64,000 bases of DNA from Bimastos eiseni (Eukaryota; Annelida; Clitellata; Crassiclitellata; Lumbricidae). The stretch is from the NCBI GenBank assembly GCA_959347315.1, contig OY365811.1, forward strand, positions 27,898,145-27,962,144. The letters run 5' to 3'. A model generated the notes under the pieces. It searched no databases, had not been told where the DNA came from, and worked only from the letters and a program-made list of their open reading frames with translations. Positions within the stretch are counted from its first letter, which is position 1. The number at the start of each line of letters is the position of its first letter. A program made the position numbers and the translations under genes. Shown here one piece after another: positions 51,561 to 63,575 of the stretch.

Positions 51561-53590
51561 TCGGACGTTTCTAATAGGAAGACTGTCGAAGGATAGGAAA
51601 TAATATAGAGCAGCGTATAAGAACGATATTTAGGTGTATCGGTTCAGAATACTATAAGATCGCACTGCTGTCTGATATTAACTAATGAGGTTTTATTGTA
51701 TAATGGTATACAATTACGTATCTCATTGGTGTTAGCCATCGAAATTGAAGGACTTGGATCTAAACAAATGAATGGTAGGCCCATCTTTCTCTGTCACGTT
51801 CTCCGTTTATTTGTGTAAGTGTTTGATCAATAATTGTTCCATTAGAAACATCTTTCATTTGTCCCGAAGGTCGGTATATATAACGTAAACGATCGGTTCC
51901 CTTCCTCTTCCTTCGAAATATTTTGAATAAACTTTCGTATGTAACATTAGCTGATGAAATATATATAAGCTCAAAGGCATGAAGATGATGTAAGCCTTCA
52001 AAAAAATCCAACGTATCCAGCTATCCATCCCTTTCTGGAGCTCTGCATTAATGAACATGCTGATAAGCGGGGCACACACTAGCCAAGTCAAGCCATGTTT
52101 CGGTTGCTGGTAGATTACAATTCATAATGCACAACAGTAATTGTGATGCCAAGTGTTACACTGTGAGTCTGTGACCCGAAATCTCATGCAAAGGCAGGTA
52201 CACGATTTATTTGCAGTGAAATTGTCTTTCTGGTCCATGTCTTGTTATCAAATAGTGGGCTGTTATCGATTTCATCAGAGAAGAGTTAATTCTCAGGCCA
52301 TCGACCTAGGTGTAATTGGTTGAAGGATCACTTGCAATCGTGTTAATGCACCTAGTAAACTCATTGTCCTGCAATATCGTGGTTGAATGGAAACCAAGCA
52401 ATTATAATATGGCAGATATATAGATAGGGCTGTTTGTCAGGCAGAAAACCAACACACTAATCAAGCGGGGATCAGATGAACCAATCGGGAAGGTCGTCAG
52501 TTACTTTCGATTTTATAACATTATTAGATTTAGATGTCAGATATGCTTAGTCTTAAACATTACTCGAGCTGCAAACGTCGAGAATATCTAGTAATTTCGT
52601 TAGTTTAATTAGATCTCGACTTCAGAATCATTTATTAGGCACCTTGTCGTCCAAACGTCACTACCATTTCGCCATATTGAATCATGAGATCACATCAATA
52701 ACGCCAGCTACTATGGCAATGTTAAAAACAATCATTAGCAACAATCGCACCACCAGCAACAATATTAACAACATCAGTCACATTTGACTGGCTAGTGAGA
52801 CAGTGATAACGCCCGTGATAATAAAGCATCAACAATAACAATATCATTATCAGTAACATTCATAAGAGTCTATAGCAGAAAACCCGCTGCAATGACGTCA
52901 TTAACAATTACAACATCGACACTTAAATTGCACCGAAACTCTGACTCGAAAAACGGGTTTACAAGTGGAACGAACGCACTGTTCCATTAAGAATCCGATG
53001 GTGCTGTTTATTTACAGACTTCGGCTTTTAGTGGACAGCTGGCTCCAGATGTAAATTCGGTCAGTGATTAATCGCTTACAGTGCGCGTTCGGAAGACGAG
53101 TACATAAATAAAACTTTTAAAACAGTTGCTACAATTTTTATTATTTCCAAGTACACTGTAAAATCTCTCTGAGTTTAAATGTGTATGTGCTGAAAACACG
53201 TTTAATCCTAGGTTCCACACTTTAAAGCACCGCTTGACTGCCATTATGCCAAGCGCCAGCTTAATCACGTGCTCTGGTTTTACGTCATCATCACCATTAA
53301 CGCATATATGATGCAGGCTACTAATCATTATAGGCCTAAATAACCTACGCTTTATAAATCTTAATTTAATCATTGCTCTTGTCTATCCTTGGCGTCAAAT
53401 ATTAAAACGTTCCAAATTCTTCAGAAAACAATTCCTAACTCGCCATATTAAGTATAGCTTACGAGTAGGCCCTAAAAGCTGACGTAAACAAGTGTTGATC
53501 TGTTTTGTTTAAGTAAGTTGACCCTGTAATGTAGGCCTTCAAATGTAAATTATACGGATGTACATGTGTAAGATGTACATATGTACATTT
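51561..53590. other. Intergenic spacer
   Basis: AT-rich, with loose AACAATAAC words at 52720-52920. No gene, tRNA or transposon ends recognised. Confidence 0.4.
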
Positions 53591-53594
53591 TGCG

Positions 53595-53790
53595 CTCTGC
53601 CACGGCCCAGTCGATGAGCTTTGCTTATGTTGGCCCTTCAGCTTGGAACTGTCTTCCACAGTCCCTGCGCTTAGAATTACTGACCGTCTCACCATGCCAG
53701 TTTCGGAGACGCCTTAAAACTTTTCTGTTCCCTTGCCACGCACAGACGCGTTGAACGGCGCTTTATAATCGCTTGATTACATTACATTAC
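53595..53790 (+). mobile_element. LINE 3' end
   Basis: Encodes FAYVGPSAWNCLPQSLRLEL and FRRRLKTFLF, the end of an L2/CR1-like ORF2, followed by GAACGGCGCTTTATAATCGC and an ATTACATTAC tail. Confidence 0.8.
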
Positions 53791-53893
53791 GGAAAATGTT
53801 CGGAAACTAACACTTAGGATAATTTATGAGTGACTTTATTAGTCGTTATTAATTATCTGATCAATATAAAATATATTTTAATTAATATTTCAG

Positions 53894-54130
53894 GAACCGA
53901 CGACGGCATCATCAGTGCGCATGACCAGTCAGTATAGATGACATCATAACCAGCTGAAGAGTATTTGCTGCGGAGTAACTGGCGCAGGTGTCGAACCAGA
54001 GAATGGCACGAAAAGCTTGCAGGTGTTCTTCCAGAACGATTGACTCACTTCTGTTGCTACTATTTGGATTACATATCACTGTGACTTCCACGCAGGCGTT
54101 CGACCACACAGATGAATTAAACGAAGGAAT
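53894..54130 (+). CDS. EMI gene exon with start codon and signal peptide
   Basis: Acceptor ATATTTCAG at 53893 suggests an upstream 5' UTR exon; coding starts at ATG 54003. Encodes MARKACRCSSRTIDSLLLLL and FGLHITVTSTQAFDHTDELN, a signal peptide with likely cleavage near Ala-Phe (about residue 32). Donor GGAAT|GTAAGT, phase 2. Confidence 0.75.
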
Positions 54131-54654
54131 GTAAGTGAACAAGCTGCGTCGCTATGTATCGTACGTAGGCTAAGAAACGTAATGTAAGCTTATAGTATAG
54201 AGTTACATGTATTTGTATACGTTATTTATATGCAGCCTCGTGAGACGCACACTCACACACACACACCCACACAAACACACACAGGCAAACAGTTAGCGAG
54301 ACAGGGTGACAAACAGACCTACGGAGAGAATTATGGCGAGATATTATGGGACAGAGACACAACAACGGGCATTTGAAAGCTTTTGTGGGATGTACCTTCG
54401 TCCATCTTAAGGGCCAGACTATATATTTTAAAGACTGGCTTCTATCCCGATCATTCACTCTATAGAAGCGTTACTTATTGGGCGGGGTTACCGTGCTCGT
54501 AGCGTCTCTGAATAGTTATTCTAAACGAGGCGCTATGTGAATCTATGGTAAAAAAATACGAAAAGGTAATAATAGAGATATTTAAAGGTACAGTGAGACA
54601 TGAGAAGATAGAGAAACGAAGGAATAAAGTAAGATGGACAGCCAGCGCAATGGC

Positions 54655-54705
<51 letters not shown>

Positions 54706-57700
54706 TCTAACCGGCAATGATACAGACAGACAGACAAGAAAACAGAGCGAGAAATTAAGAGGATAACGAGGTAGCGATAAAGACTGAAGAAAACAGGAAG
54801 TGAGGTAGAAGCACAGAGACAAATATGTTGACAGGAACGGAATGTTACAGAAAACAAAGTCGATTCTTTCTATTCGTATCTAGTCTCGAGTACTTTTCGA
54901 CCCTAAACGTGCGATGTCTCGTTCCGTCCACGCGACTCAGACGCACTAAACGAAAGACGAACGACTTCCAACGACTCTGTGGCACCGATTGGCACCAATT
55001 GGCACCGATGGCGTTGATGGTGGCAGTCAGCCGCCTCACTGGGCACCGTTGCAGATAAAAAGTCATTGAAGCAGATTCTAAGACAAAGGAAACTCCAAAA
55101 TGGCTGTGGACAGACGGACAGAAACCAGTTGCACCCTGATGGTCAGAGTTTCACAGCGTCGAGATCAGACGAGGCTTTGAAGATGAATGTCCAGATATAG
55201 ATTGGCATTCTAGTCACGTGCCAAGCAGATAAAAACTGAGCGCACTAGATAAAAACTCGCATTCTAGTCGAATTTCAGGCGGCTAAAAATTAGACGCCCT
55301 AGATAAAAGTCCACATGTTGGTCATGTGTGAGACGGTTAAAACTGAGCACCCTAGATAAAAATCCGCATTCAGGTCGTATGCCACATGGCCAAAGAATTG
55401 AAAGAAAGTCCGTGAAATGTTGTTTGAAGAATCGTAGACAGTTTATATGCTTCAGATACGGTGCCTGTGATCCATGAAGACCTAAAGTGATGATACGCAT
55501 TCAAGTCTTCTGAAAACGAATGCGAAGCGGAAGACTGTGATTAATTAGAACAGTGGCATAGCGCCACGGAACGAAGAGGAGCAATTGCTCCAGGGACGCC
55601 AAGAGCTGAGGGGCACCTCCTCGGATGATGTAAAAATAGGGGGCCTATTTTTTCTTACAATTTCGGTTGATGGCTATAGATTCACAAATTCACAAGCCCC
55701 TACATCGTAACCCGTATGCGTCTGACGAATATCGTCGTAGCCCGTACTCGTCTGACGAACTCTTGATAGATTCGCGCTATTTGCCACGCATCAGTTAATA
55801 GCAGCCCGCGTCCAGCCCGTACGTATAAACAAACGACCTTCAATATCACCCTGCACATAATTATGCCTTCATATTATTATAATTAAGCTATTAAGTGAGA
55901 GCTAAAGAAATTTATTGATATGATTTCATTTATTCCGCATAGCGTAAATACGTCTTACTTACACAAATTTAGTCTAAATAAGACGTCACTTATATTCAGA
56001 TCAGTTGCTCGGCTGCATGTATAAACGCAGTAATTAGCTGTGTTCGCCGAAATGAACAAATTTTTAGCACTTTACTGTTCGTTGAGTAGAACTTCTTTGA
56101 ACATTTCTTTAGGCCTATATACTTTTGCTATTCGTTGAGAAAACCAGTGCAGAAGAGTTGAATTCATTTTGCACTGACTTTCGACAACTTTTCCATTCCG
56201 CAGATGTTTCTGAAGAGGTGCAGTTTACCCTCACAAATACCAAATAATCCGTAAATTCCATGAGAAAATGAAAAAGGCAGAAAAACAGTTGTGTAGTGGT
56301 ATCTTTTCTGTTACTTCTTTATGATGCACTGAGAATGAACCTTGATCAGTGTGATAGCGTTTGAGTAAGGTTCGTTCCAGGGCTACGTCACATAGGCAGC
56401 TACGCCACTGAATAAGAATATGAAGAAGAAAACAATGCGAAAAATTCGAAGACAAAAAAAGAAGACGACTGCGAAGAATTCAAAAATGAAAAGAAAAACT
56501 TTGCTATCAAAGTCTTCAGTCGATGTCGGGCTTCGTGATGGGCGTTAAGTGCGTAAGATTTCTCAAAGTATATTTCTGGACTTGCGGAGTTTGAGAATGG
56601 CTTGAATGGCGAACGACTAAAATGAGGTACATACCAAATGCCTATCCCTCCTCATATTCGCATTTGGTGCGACCTTACGCGCGTTACAAATGTAATTAAA
56701 AATAAACAAAAGCCTGTTGAGCACTACTCTGGAACCTGCTCCATCACACCGCCATTTTACTCTCTGGTGATACGTTATGTTGTTGCTTGGAGCATGGACC
56801 TCAGAAACCATTGGTCGACAAACCCAAAGGAGCTCTACTCACGACTCAAGTGGATCGTCTAATGCAGGATATTGATATTTATTTTATTGGCAAATACGGC
56901 GCACGATACGGTTGGTTACCACTGTCTGTCTGTCTGTATGTTTGTCTGAATGTCTATCTGTCTGTTGCTATCACTCTCTCATTCTCAATCTTTCTTAACC
57001 ACTTTGCCTCTCCTGTCTTCCACTTTCTGTCCATCTCTGTCTATATACGCTAATTCGTTGGCCTGAATCCACATGGCCTGTCTGTCTTATCTGTTTGTTT
57101 GGCTGCTTGTGTGTCTACATGTGTGTGTCTATATGTGGGTGAGTGTGTGTATATGTTTGTTTGTGTCTGTGTGGGTGTGTGTTAAGAGGGGTACATGAAA
57201 AGACCACTGGCGAAGATTATGTTTCCTTAATGACTCCAAAATTTCCCATCGAGGTCGCAATCATCATGCCCTTTGAACCCTGACAAGTTTCATTTGTTGA
57301 TGGGTGTCGCCACAGAGGGGTGGTTGGTGTGGGTGTACAGACTAAGGGCCACAGCGCGTGCGCGAAATCAGACGGTAACGCAAGAAGGGTTTTGGGGTGT
57401 TAAATTATAGACACCTTCTTTAGAACAGTTGATAGCAAATGCACAAGAGATCTATCATGGCGCTACAGAAGCGCATATGCATCAGTCGACCGCGTTGAAC
57501 TATTAATTATTACCAGCATTTTAAATAAAATGAGACAGACAGAAAAACAGACAGACAACCAGGAATGAGACATACAGACAGGCATACGGACAGAGAATTT
57601 GACAGATAGAGAATCAGACAGAGGAACAGATAATCAAGCAGAGAGATAGACAGTCAAATAGACAGAGGATGAGACAGACAGCAGAACTGTTACCGGACAT

Positions 57701-60700
57701 ACAGACAAACAGACAGACAGGCTAACAGTCAAACAAACAGGCAAGGCAGGCAAGACAGGCAAGGCAGGCAGGCAGACAAGGTAGGCAGACCGTCAAACAG
57801 ATAGATAAACGAGATAAACAGTCGGTAAAAATGATGTCAGACAGATGAAAATTCTGACAGACAAAATACCGAATTGGCGAACATTAACAAAATAAGGCAG
57901 TTGTTTATATAGGCCTATAATTATGAGATTTTCTTTCGGTCGTCATAATCGATAGTGTGGCATCATAACTGTTCATCTTATTTCACTTGTTTTATAGCTG
58001 AGATCATTTAATGACGGAAGAGGTTGATTTATAAAATCACCCGTTGATCAAACAAATGAACCAGTTATAAGTAAACGAAGCTTTGGTAAATTATATATAT
58101 ATAATAATTGAACTAGCAATCGAACGATTTAATGAATGTAATAATCAAAATAATCCATGTGGTACATGTGCTGTCTTTTCAACCTGGAATTTGAGCGTAT
58201 GCACGTTGAGACACATGCTCTCTCTGGATTGCAAATCAAAATAATAACGTGAAGTGTTCAATAATACTTATTTTAAATGATCGTAATGGATGATGCCTAT
58301 ATAATAATGACAGTTGCAATTTTATTTGGCACCACTTAGGCTATTTACAGACGCATCTGATGGTTTTCCTGCACCAATAAACCCTTGGCACCAAAATGCA
58401 TGCCCTTGACCTCAGTCTTCCATAATTTATTACCCCAAAATTGTTCACGGCAACTCAGCATTAGCATATAGCAGCAAACAGACGATAAATTCATGTGGAG
58501 TCCAGTGACAGCGGGCTCGACCAACAGACCAGATGCGTTAGTCCAACAGAGCAGCTGCGTTGGCCCAACATACCAGATGCGTTAGCCCAACAGACCAGAT
58601 GCGTTAGCCCAACAGACCAGATGCGTTGGTCCACCGGAGATTGCAGAAATTAGCGCACGTCTAACATAATTGGCTTTCAACCTATAAGCTTTTAACGGCA
58701 TTACTATGTGAAACTGCTCATATTCGTAGCCGTCCGTCGAAAATTAGGTGGTTAGGTGGCATTGCTCGATATAGAAGCTGTTACAGTCCATATGTCCAGA
58801 AAGGCATTTCAAACAAGAAGCATGATCCCAAAGTGTTTAGTGCAAAGACCTACATGTGGGTCCTACCAAACCGAAAGGTTATTTCGAATTATCTTCTATG
58901 ACATCGAAATGTTCATTTTAATTATAATACATAAATTAACATTGATTTTATCCATATTAAGCATCATTAGAAATTCAGGTTCTATCTACAACGTATATAT
59001 TTGGACAGCTATGTGGACGCCATCTGGAACATATCAGCATCGTCTTATTATTAATTAATTAATATCATATTTATATTATATTTCTGCTCTCCGAAGGTGA
59101 AGAGTTGTGTCGGGTAGTTATAACATTGGAAGTCGACCGATCGCACTTGTCTACTTCATTAAGTTCACCTTGTAGGCATACGAAAGTGAATTACAAACTC
59201 TGGTTCATGCTAATTTTCTTATTAATTAATCGGTAAATTGGCCCTACTTAATTTTTATGTATACCTGGGTATAGTGTCCATTTGTATTTTAGTGACTGAA
59301 AGTAGTTAAGTATCGCCATCGAATAGACCATCAAAGCTAAGATTTATTTAGATTTAATAATGATAATTAATTTCAATAAGCCTGGCTTTCAATAGTTATC
59401 TTTCCTCGGCTTTCTTACGCATTTATCTCAGAAGAATAGAAACACTTGTAAAGTTTAGGTGAATTCGTTTCGCTAGAACTGGGTAGTTATTTCAAGAAAT
59501 TAATTCTCATACGATAAGGTCTGGGTTTTTTCTGCACCGTCTACAGTTATCATATGCTTTTTGGGACCACATTACGACTTGCGAGAAATTAGTAGGCCCA
59601 TATATTTAGACGTCGCAGTCCTGGCTAAAAGATTTGTTGAAAGAAATCGTCCTTATGTTGTTTAGTGTATTGTATTTATCAATTTATATAGCGCCTCTCG
59701 TCGAATAACTATAATTCAGAGGCGCCCTCTGCACTGGCCCATAATGATGTTAAGCATCATTAGAAACAGATAATTTCACAAATATTATCAAAAATTAGTG
59801 CACCGTAAGATGAAAGAGTCGTCACCGATGGGCCCACGCAAAAGCGTAGAACGAACCAACGGATCCCCGCCGACAGCTGACAGATGGCATAGATGTTAAG
59901 AGGTTGCGAACCAGGTTGCGTCACAAGGGTATACGATCGACCGACGATTGTCAAAAGCAATCGCGGACACGATGTGATGTTAACAAGTAGTCTCTCACTG
60001 GTGGAAGCTGACGCACGCCCAGATATTCGTCGAGGCACAAGAAGGCATTCGTTGAGTGTTGGTGGCCAGTTAAATTTATGGCCACCTCTGACTATCGGTC
60101 GAGGTCACTCCCACGGCCGCGTCAGCTGCCCCAACCGAGAGGTAAACACTCGGCTACGGAGGGCGTACACGTTCCGCATGCCAGACTCGATAATGCAGTC
60201 ACATGGCGTAGGCACAAGGCAACTTGCGTAAAATGTCTCGTAGGAACAAAAAATTGTTGGCAAAACTGACGAATGCGTCCGGTAGACACCGCTAACACTA
60301 GAAGACTCTAACATGTTGAAGTTACTTAGCAAATTCTACATTTAGGTGAAATATTCATCGAAGTGACGAAGCAATCGATCAATCGACTGTCCTGGCCGAT
60401 GACATGCGCAGAATAATGTAGGTCTTTATGTATGTATATATATATATATATTAAATGTATTCATACCTATTACTCAAGTGTATGTATATATATATATGTA
60501 TATATATTATATGAGTCAAGAATATTCTTTATGTTACAACTTACAAGTCTGAAAACGAAACCATCAGCATTTGCTACCATTGCACACTCCACCAGAGTGG
60601 AAGATGGCCTACTTATCTGAACCGCAAGTACGGATTAACAGGGTAAATGTTGAATGTATATATCTATAGAAAAAAGTTCAATGCAGATTTTCAATACAGA

Positions 60701-62606
60701 GGCAAGCTACTACATTATCAATTATAAAGCTTGTGGATGCCACAACATAGGCCTATGCATATCGTCAATCATGAGTTATTGAGTTTGTTTATTTGAAGAG
60801 ATGTGAAATAAACGGAGTGAGGTGATCGGAATAAATATATAAGAACCGATCACCTCACTGCGTTTATATATACGTTTAGAGCTGGTATAGACCTACATGC
60901 ATCCTGCATGCAGGTTTGGAATGCGATCTAGACAGTAGGTATAGAGCTGTAGGCTTAATAATTATAAGGTGACGCCCAGCTAATACCCTAGTAAGTCATG
61001 TCTAGATCGAAAAGAGCATGGTATAACAAGTTATTACCTATCATGCCCTTCTGTGCCCTACCATACCACAGAGAATGCCTTATAAGCTTGTTTTTGGATA
61101 CCGTATGTTATTCGGTGAGCTATAATTGGTTAGTATCGTTAGACATCGATTTTTGTATTCAGATTGTCTGAAGCCTTCATTTAGCATATCTGCAATGCTC
61201 ATTTGTGCTTCGCATCGTGGTCGTGGTACTTCATTATTATGAGGCGAAGAAGAGTGAGAAGAATATTGTTCCCATGGAGACCCGAATGAGTGAGAGACAA
61301 TTATTGTCCTTCGTGAAAACATTACATCTCTCCAAACTGTGGTTTATAATTGTCCTGCATATGGACCCAGATTTATGTGACTATGTGGTAGTAACATAGT
61401 TCAGTCAGTCCATCCTACGTTGCCTAACTGTTTGATTTCTTTATATGCATACAGAGTTTACAGACGTGCTTCTATTTTTTTGCTTTTTAGGCCAAATGTC
61501 TGTCCCTATAGAGACGTGGAAATCGTTCCCGTGCGGATGCCATGCACAAGGTCCTATACGCGAATGGTCCGCGTCTGGAAACCCAACTGCGGTCGATCAA
61601 ATCATCCGTGCCCTATTAATGAAAGAAGGTCAGTGTGACTGATGCCTTAACCTACTTACGAAAGAAGGTCAGTCTAACCCAGGTGTCCTAACCTATTTAC
61701 GAAAGAAGGTCAATCGACACAAAGCTTAAATGCTTAAAAGCTTCTGCACCGTTTTTGCAATGCGTAAAGCCCCTATAAGGTTGTAGCTTTAATTCAGTAG
61801 TCATCATTGTTGTATCGTATTACTAGACGACAGTCGCAACCATATTATCTAAATCTTCATATACAGCAAAATAAGGTGAATTAGTCCGCAACCACAGAAT
61901 ATCGTTAGGCATTGGAAACTATTGTAGAAGCATTACTGCCCACGCACTTTCAGGTCCGAGGAAAGGGTGTCAGATGGGCAAATGCCCTGAGATCCGACGA
62001 TTTTTCCGAGGCCAAACTCAATTTTTTACTACATAAAGGAAGTTTAGAGGCCCGTGATTGCCCGGCCTATGGACCCGGATCTCTGTGACTGTTCTGTCTA
62101 TAGAGGTCAGGAGTTTATGTCGGCTGCCTGGGCACCATTGAATAATCGTCTTCAAAAATAAACAGTTTCGTTTTCTTTAAACAACATATATATGTGCCTC
62201 TTGCGAGAGTAACCTTTGACGTGAGTGTATCCAAGAGCGGTTTACGATGAGATCAAAACACTTGTGGTTGATGTTACGACTCCTCTGGCCTGAGGTTTTG
62301 CTTTTGTCGAACCCTGGACATGCGCAAAACTTACATGCAATGAGACTTAATCATCTAATGTGCAGGATATATAACTCTATTCATTCATTCATTCATTCGT
62401 TCGTTCGTTCGTTCGTTCATTCGTTCATTCAGTCAATCAGTCAGTCATTCAATCGGTCATTATAATGAGCAATAGATGTGATTTTGTGAACTGAAGGATT
62501 TACTACTATACTACGATCGATACTCAGATGGATGAGTCAACCGTAACGAGATACAAATGCTGCAACGGATGGAATCACATCGACGGAGAACGCGGATGCT
62601 CGTTGC
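53894..62606 (+). CDS. EMI-domain secreted or membrane protein, 5' part of gene (3 exons, incomplete)
   Basis: Coding join 54003-54130, 61491-61628, 62497-62606, continuing beyond 64000. The phases agree at both joints (2/1 and 2/1). The protein starts with a signal peptide, then MPNVCPYRDVEIVPVRMPCT, R..RMVRVWKPNCGR, PCPINERR, IYYYTTIDTQMDESTVTRYK and CCNGWNHIDGERGCSL. This is a complete EMI domain with seven Cys, closest in pattern to MEGF6-like and related EMI/EGF proteins, which are extracellular matrix or cell-surface proteins. What follows (EGF repeats, coiled coil or other) is outside the window, so no symbol is given. Confidence 0.82.
54131..54650 (+). other. EMI gene intron 1, 5' part
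   Basis: Includes a (CA)n-rich patch at 54246-54285. No exon recognised. Confidence 0.45.
54655..54703 (+). repeat. (GA)n microsatellite
   Basis: About 23 uninterrupted GA units within intron 1 of the EMI gene. Confidence 0.95.
55206..55395 (+). repeat. 54-bp tandem repeat, about 3.5 units
   Basis: Units start ATTCTAGTC... and contain CCCTAGATAAAA(A/G)TCCGC. Diverged by 15-25 percent between units. Confidence 0.8.
55543..55550 (+). repeat. Target site duplication AATTAGAA (left)
   Basis: Differs at one position from AATAAGAA at 56411-56418. Confidence 0.7.
55551..56410. mobile_element. Non-autonomous hAT-like element (860 bp)
   Basis: Ends CAGTGGCATAGCGCC and, inverted, CAGTGGCGTAGCTGCC. 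8-bp duplications AATTAGAA and AATAAGAA. Same end family as 29685-31263. AT-rich interior without transposase. In intron 1 of the EMI gene. Confidence 0.8.
56411..56418 (+). repeat. Target site duplication AATAAGAA (right)
   Basis: Second copy, 7 of 8 identical. Confidence 0.7.
56419..57529 (+). other. EMI gene intron 1 with CTGT and GT-rich tracts
   Basis: CTGTCTGTCTGT words at 56920-56970 and GTGTGTG-rich sequence at 57105-57185; otherwise no feature. Confidence 0.5.
57530..57860 (+). repeat. (CAGA)n degenerate array
   Basis: Loose ACAGACAG repeat with an AGGCAGGCAAGGC variant at 57735-57785. Confidence 0.85.
58530..58640 (+). repeat. 22-bp tandem repeat CCAGATGCGTTAGCCCAACAGA, about 5 units
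   Basis: Five units with GTTAG/GTTGG and CCAG/GCAG variants. The middle units are identical. Confidence 0.9.
58641..61490 (+). other. EMI gene intron 1, 3' part
   Basis: Contains a LINE/SINE-like minus-strand tail CAATTTATATAGCGCC near 59679, a GC-richer block 59790-60260 that may be old transposon sequence, (AT)n at 60432-60510 and a palindrome at 60809. No exon recognised. Confidence 0.45.
60809..60866. repeat. 58-bp inverted repeat (21-bp arms)
   Basis: TAAACGGAGTGAGGTGATCG and its complement flank a 16-bp AT-rich loop, with one mismatch (GGA/TGC). Confidence 0.85.
61491..61628 (+). CDS. EMI gene exon 2: first half of the EMI domain
   Basis: Acceptor TTTTTTTGCTTTTTAG|G is strong. Reads PNVCPYRDVEIVPVRMPCTR and SYTRMVRVWKPNCGR. 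Donor GAAAGAAG|GTCAGT, phase 2. The overlapping open frame MSVPIETWKSF is a shadow. Confidence 0.88.
61629..62496 (+). other. EMI gene intron 2 with a repeat copy
   Basis: GAAAGAAGGTCAGT, the exon 2 donor context, recurs as ACGAAAGAAGGTCAGTC and ACGAAAGAAGGTCAATC shortly after the donor. The 3' part holds repeat copy 1 (62213-62465). Confidence 0.6.
62213..62465 (+). repeat. Retroposon-like repeat, copy 1, with (ATTC)n tail
   Basis: About 190 bp (AACCTTTGACGTGAG to GCAGGATATATAA) followed by (ATTC)n(GTTC)n. Nearly identical to 63126-63312. A 3' simple-repeat tail suggests a SINE-like element; no A/B boxes were found. Confidence 0.75.
62497..62606 (+). CDS. EMI gene exon 3: second half of the EMI domain
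   Basis: Acceptor GAACTGAAG|G is poor in pyrimidines, but phase and protein alignment fit. Reads IYYYTTIDTQMDESTVTRYK and CCNGWNHIDGERGCSL. Donor TTGC|GTGAGT is strong, phase 1. The next exon is not in the window. Confidence 0.78.
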
Positions 62607-63125
62607 GTGAGTTGACCATAGTTACTAGAAAACAGGTTATCACGTCACGCTAACATTTGGATATCAACGTTACCTTTTGTTATTATTTGACGCTGCTTAG
62701 GAACTAACACCCATTGGATTGACGACTGCAGAGCTCTTCAGAGGTCCTTGAAATGCGTTACTTTAAATAGTCATAAATTATGGACTGGTGTCTTCAACCA
62801 TCTTCCACCGAAATTATGAACTTTGGAGGGAGCACAGAGTAATGTATAACACACTGGTATACAGAGCTGAAGGAGTTAGTTCGCTTGCCTTGTGTATTCC
62901 CAGTAGGGCTTACCGTTTACTATGGTTCTTCATTAATTCGCTCTAGGCAGCGGCGTTCTTAAATAAGATGCATGATGTGATGGGCGCCTTGCATGGCTGT
63001 CGACAGCTACATTAAATTCCTGTATTAACTTGTCATCATCCGTTCATATTGTACTTGCTATTATACTGAGGTTTGTCAGATTGAAATTAAACGAAAATTG
63101 CTGTTGTAAGCAAAGTAAGCAAAGT

Positions 63126-63312
63126 AACCTTTGACGTGAGTTTATACAAGAGCGGTTTACGATGAGATCAAAACACTTGTGGTTGATGTTACAACGACTC
63201 CTCTGGCCTAAGGTTTTGCTTTTGTCGAACCCTGGGCATGCGCAAAACTTACATGCAATGAGACTTAATCATCTAATGTGCAGGATATATAATTCTATTC
63301 ATTCGTTCATTC
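63126..63312 (+). repeat. Retroposon-like repeat, copy 2, with (ATTC)n tail
   Basis: Direct repeat of 62213-62400 with few differences (GTTACAACGACTCC versus GTTACGACTCC; CCTAAGG versus CCTGAGG). Lies 0.9 kb away on the other side of EMI exon 3. Confidence 0.8.
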
Positions 63313-63392
63313 GCTGTTTCACAACACCAGATAAAAAAGCATTTTATAGTTATCCTTAACCACAACTCTGTTAAATAGTCTTTTGACACTCA

Positions 63393-63575
63393 CATACATA
63401 CATACATACATACATACATACATACATACATACATACATACATACATACATACATGCATACATATATATATACATACATGCATGCATGCATGCATACATA
63501 CATACATACATACATACATACATACATACATACATACATACATACATACATACATACTTACTTACTTACTTACAC
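63393..63575 (+). repeat. (CATA)n microsatellite
   Basis: About 180 bp of CATA/CATG repeats ending in CTTACTTACTTAC. Produces spurious His-Thr-Tyr-Ile and Met-Tyr-Val-Cys frames. Confidence 0.97.

Noticed and set aside
58756..59058. 100-codon open frame in EMI intron 1
   Set aside because: AT-rich sequence, no domain, no coding bias and no splice context linking it to neighbours.
61445..61642. Open frame MHTEFTDVLLFF over EMI exon 2
   Set aside because: Wrong frame; the EMI Cys pattern is in the neighbouring frame, which also matches both splice phases.
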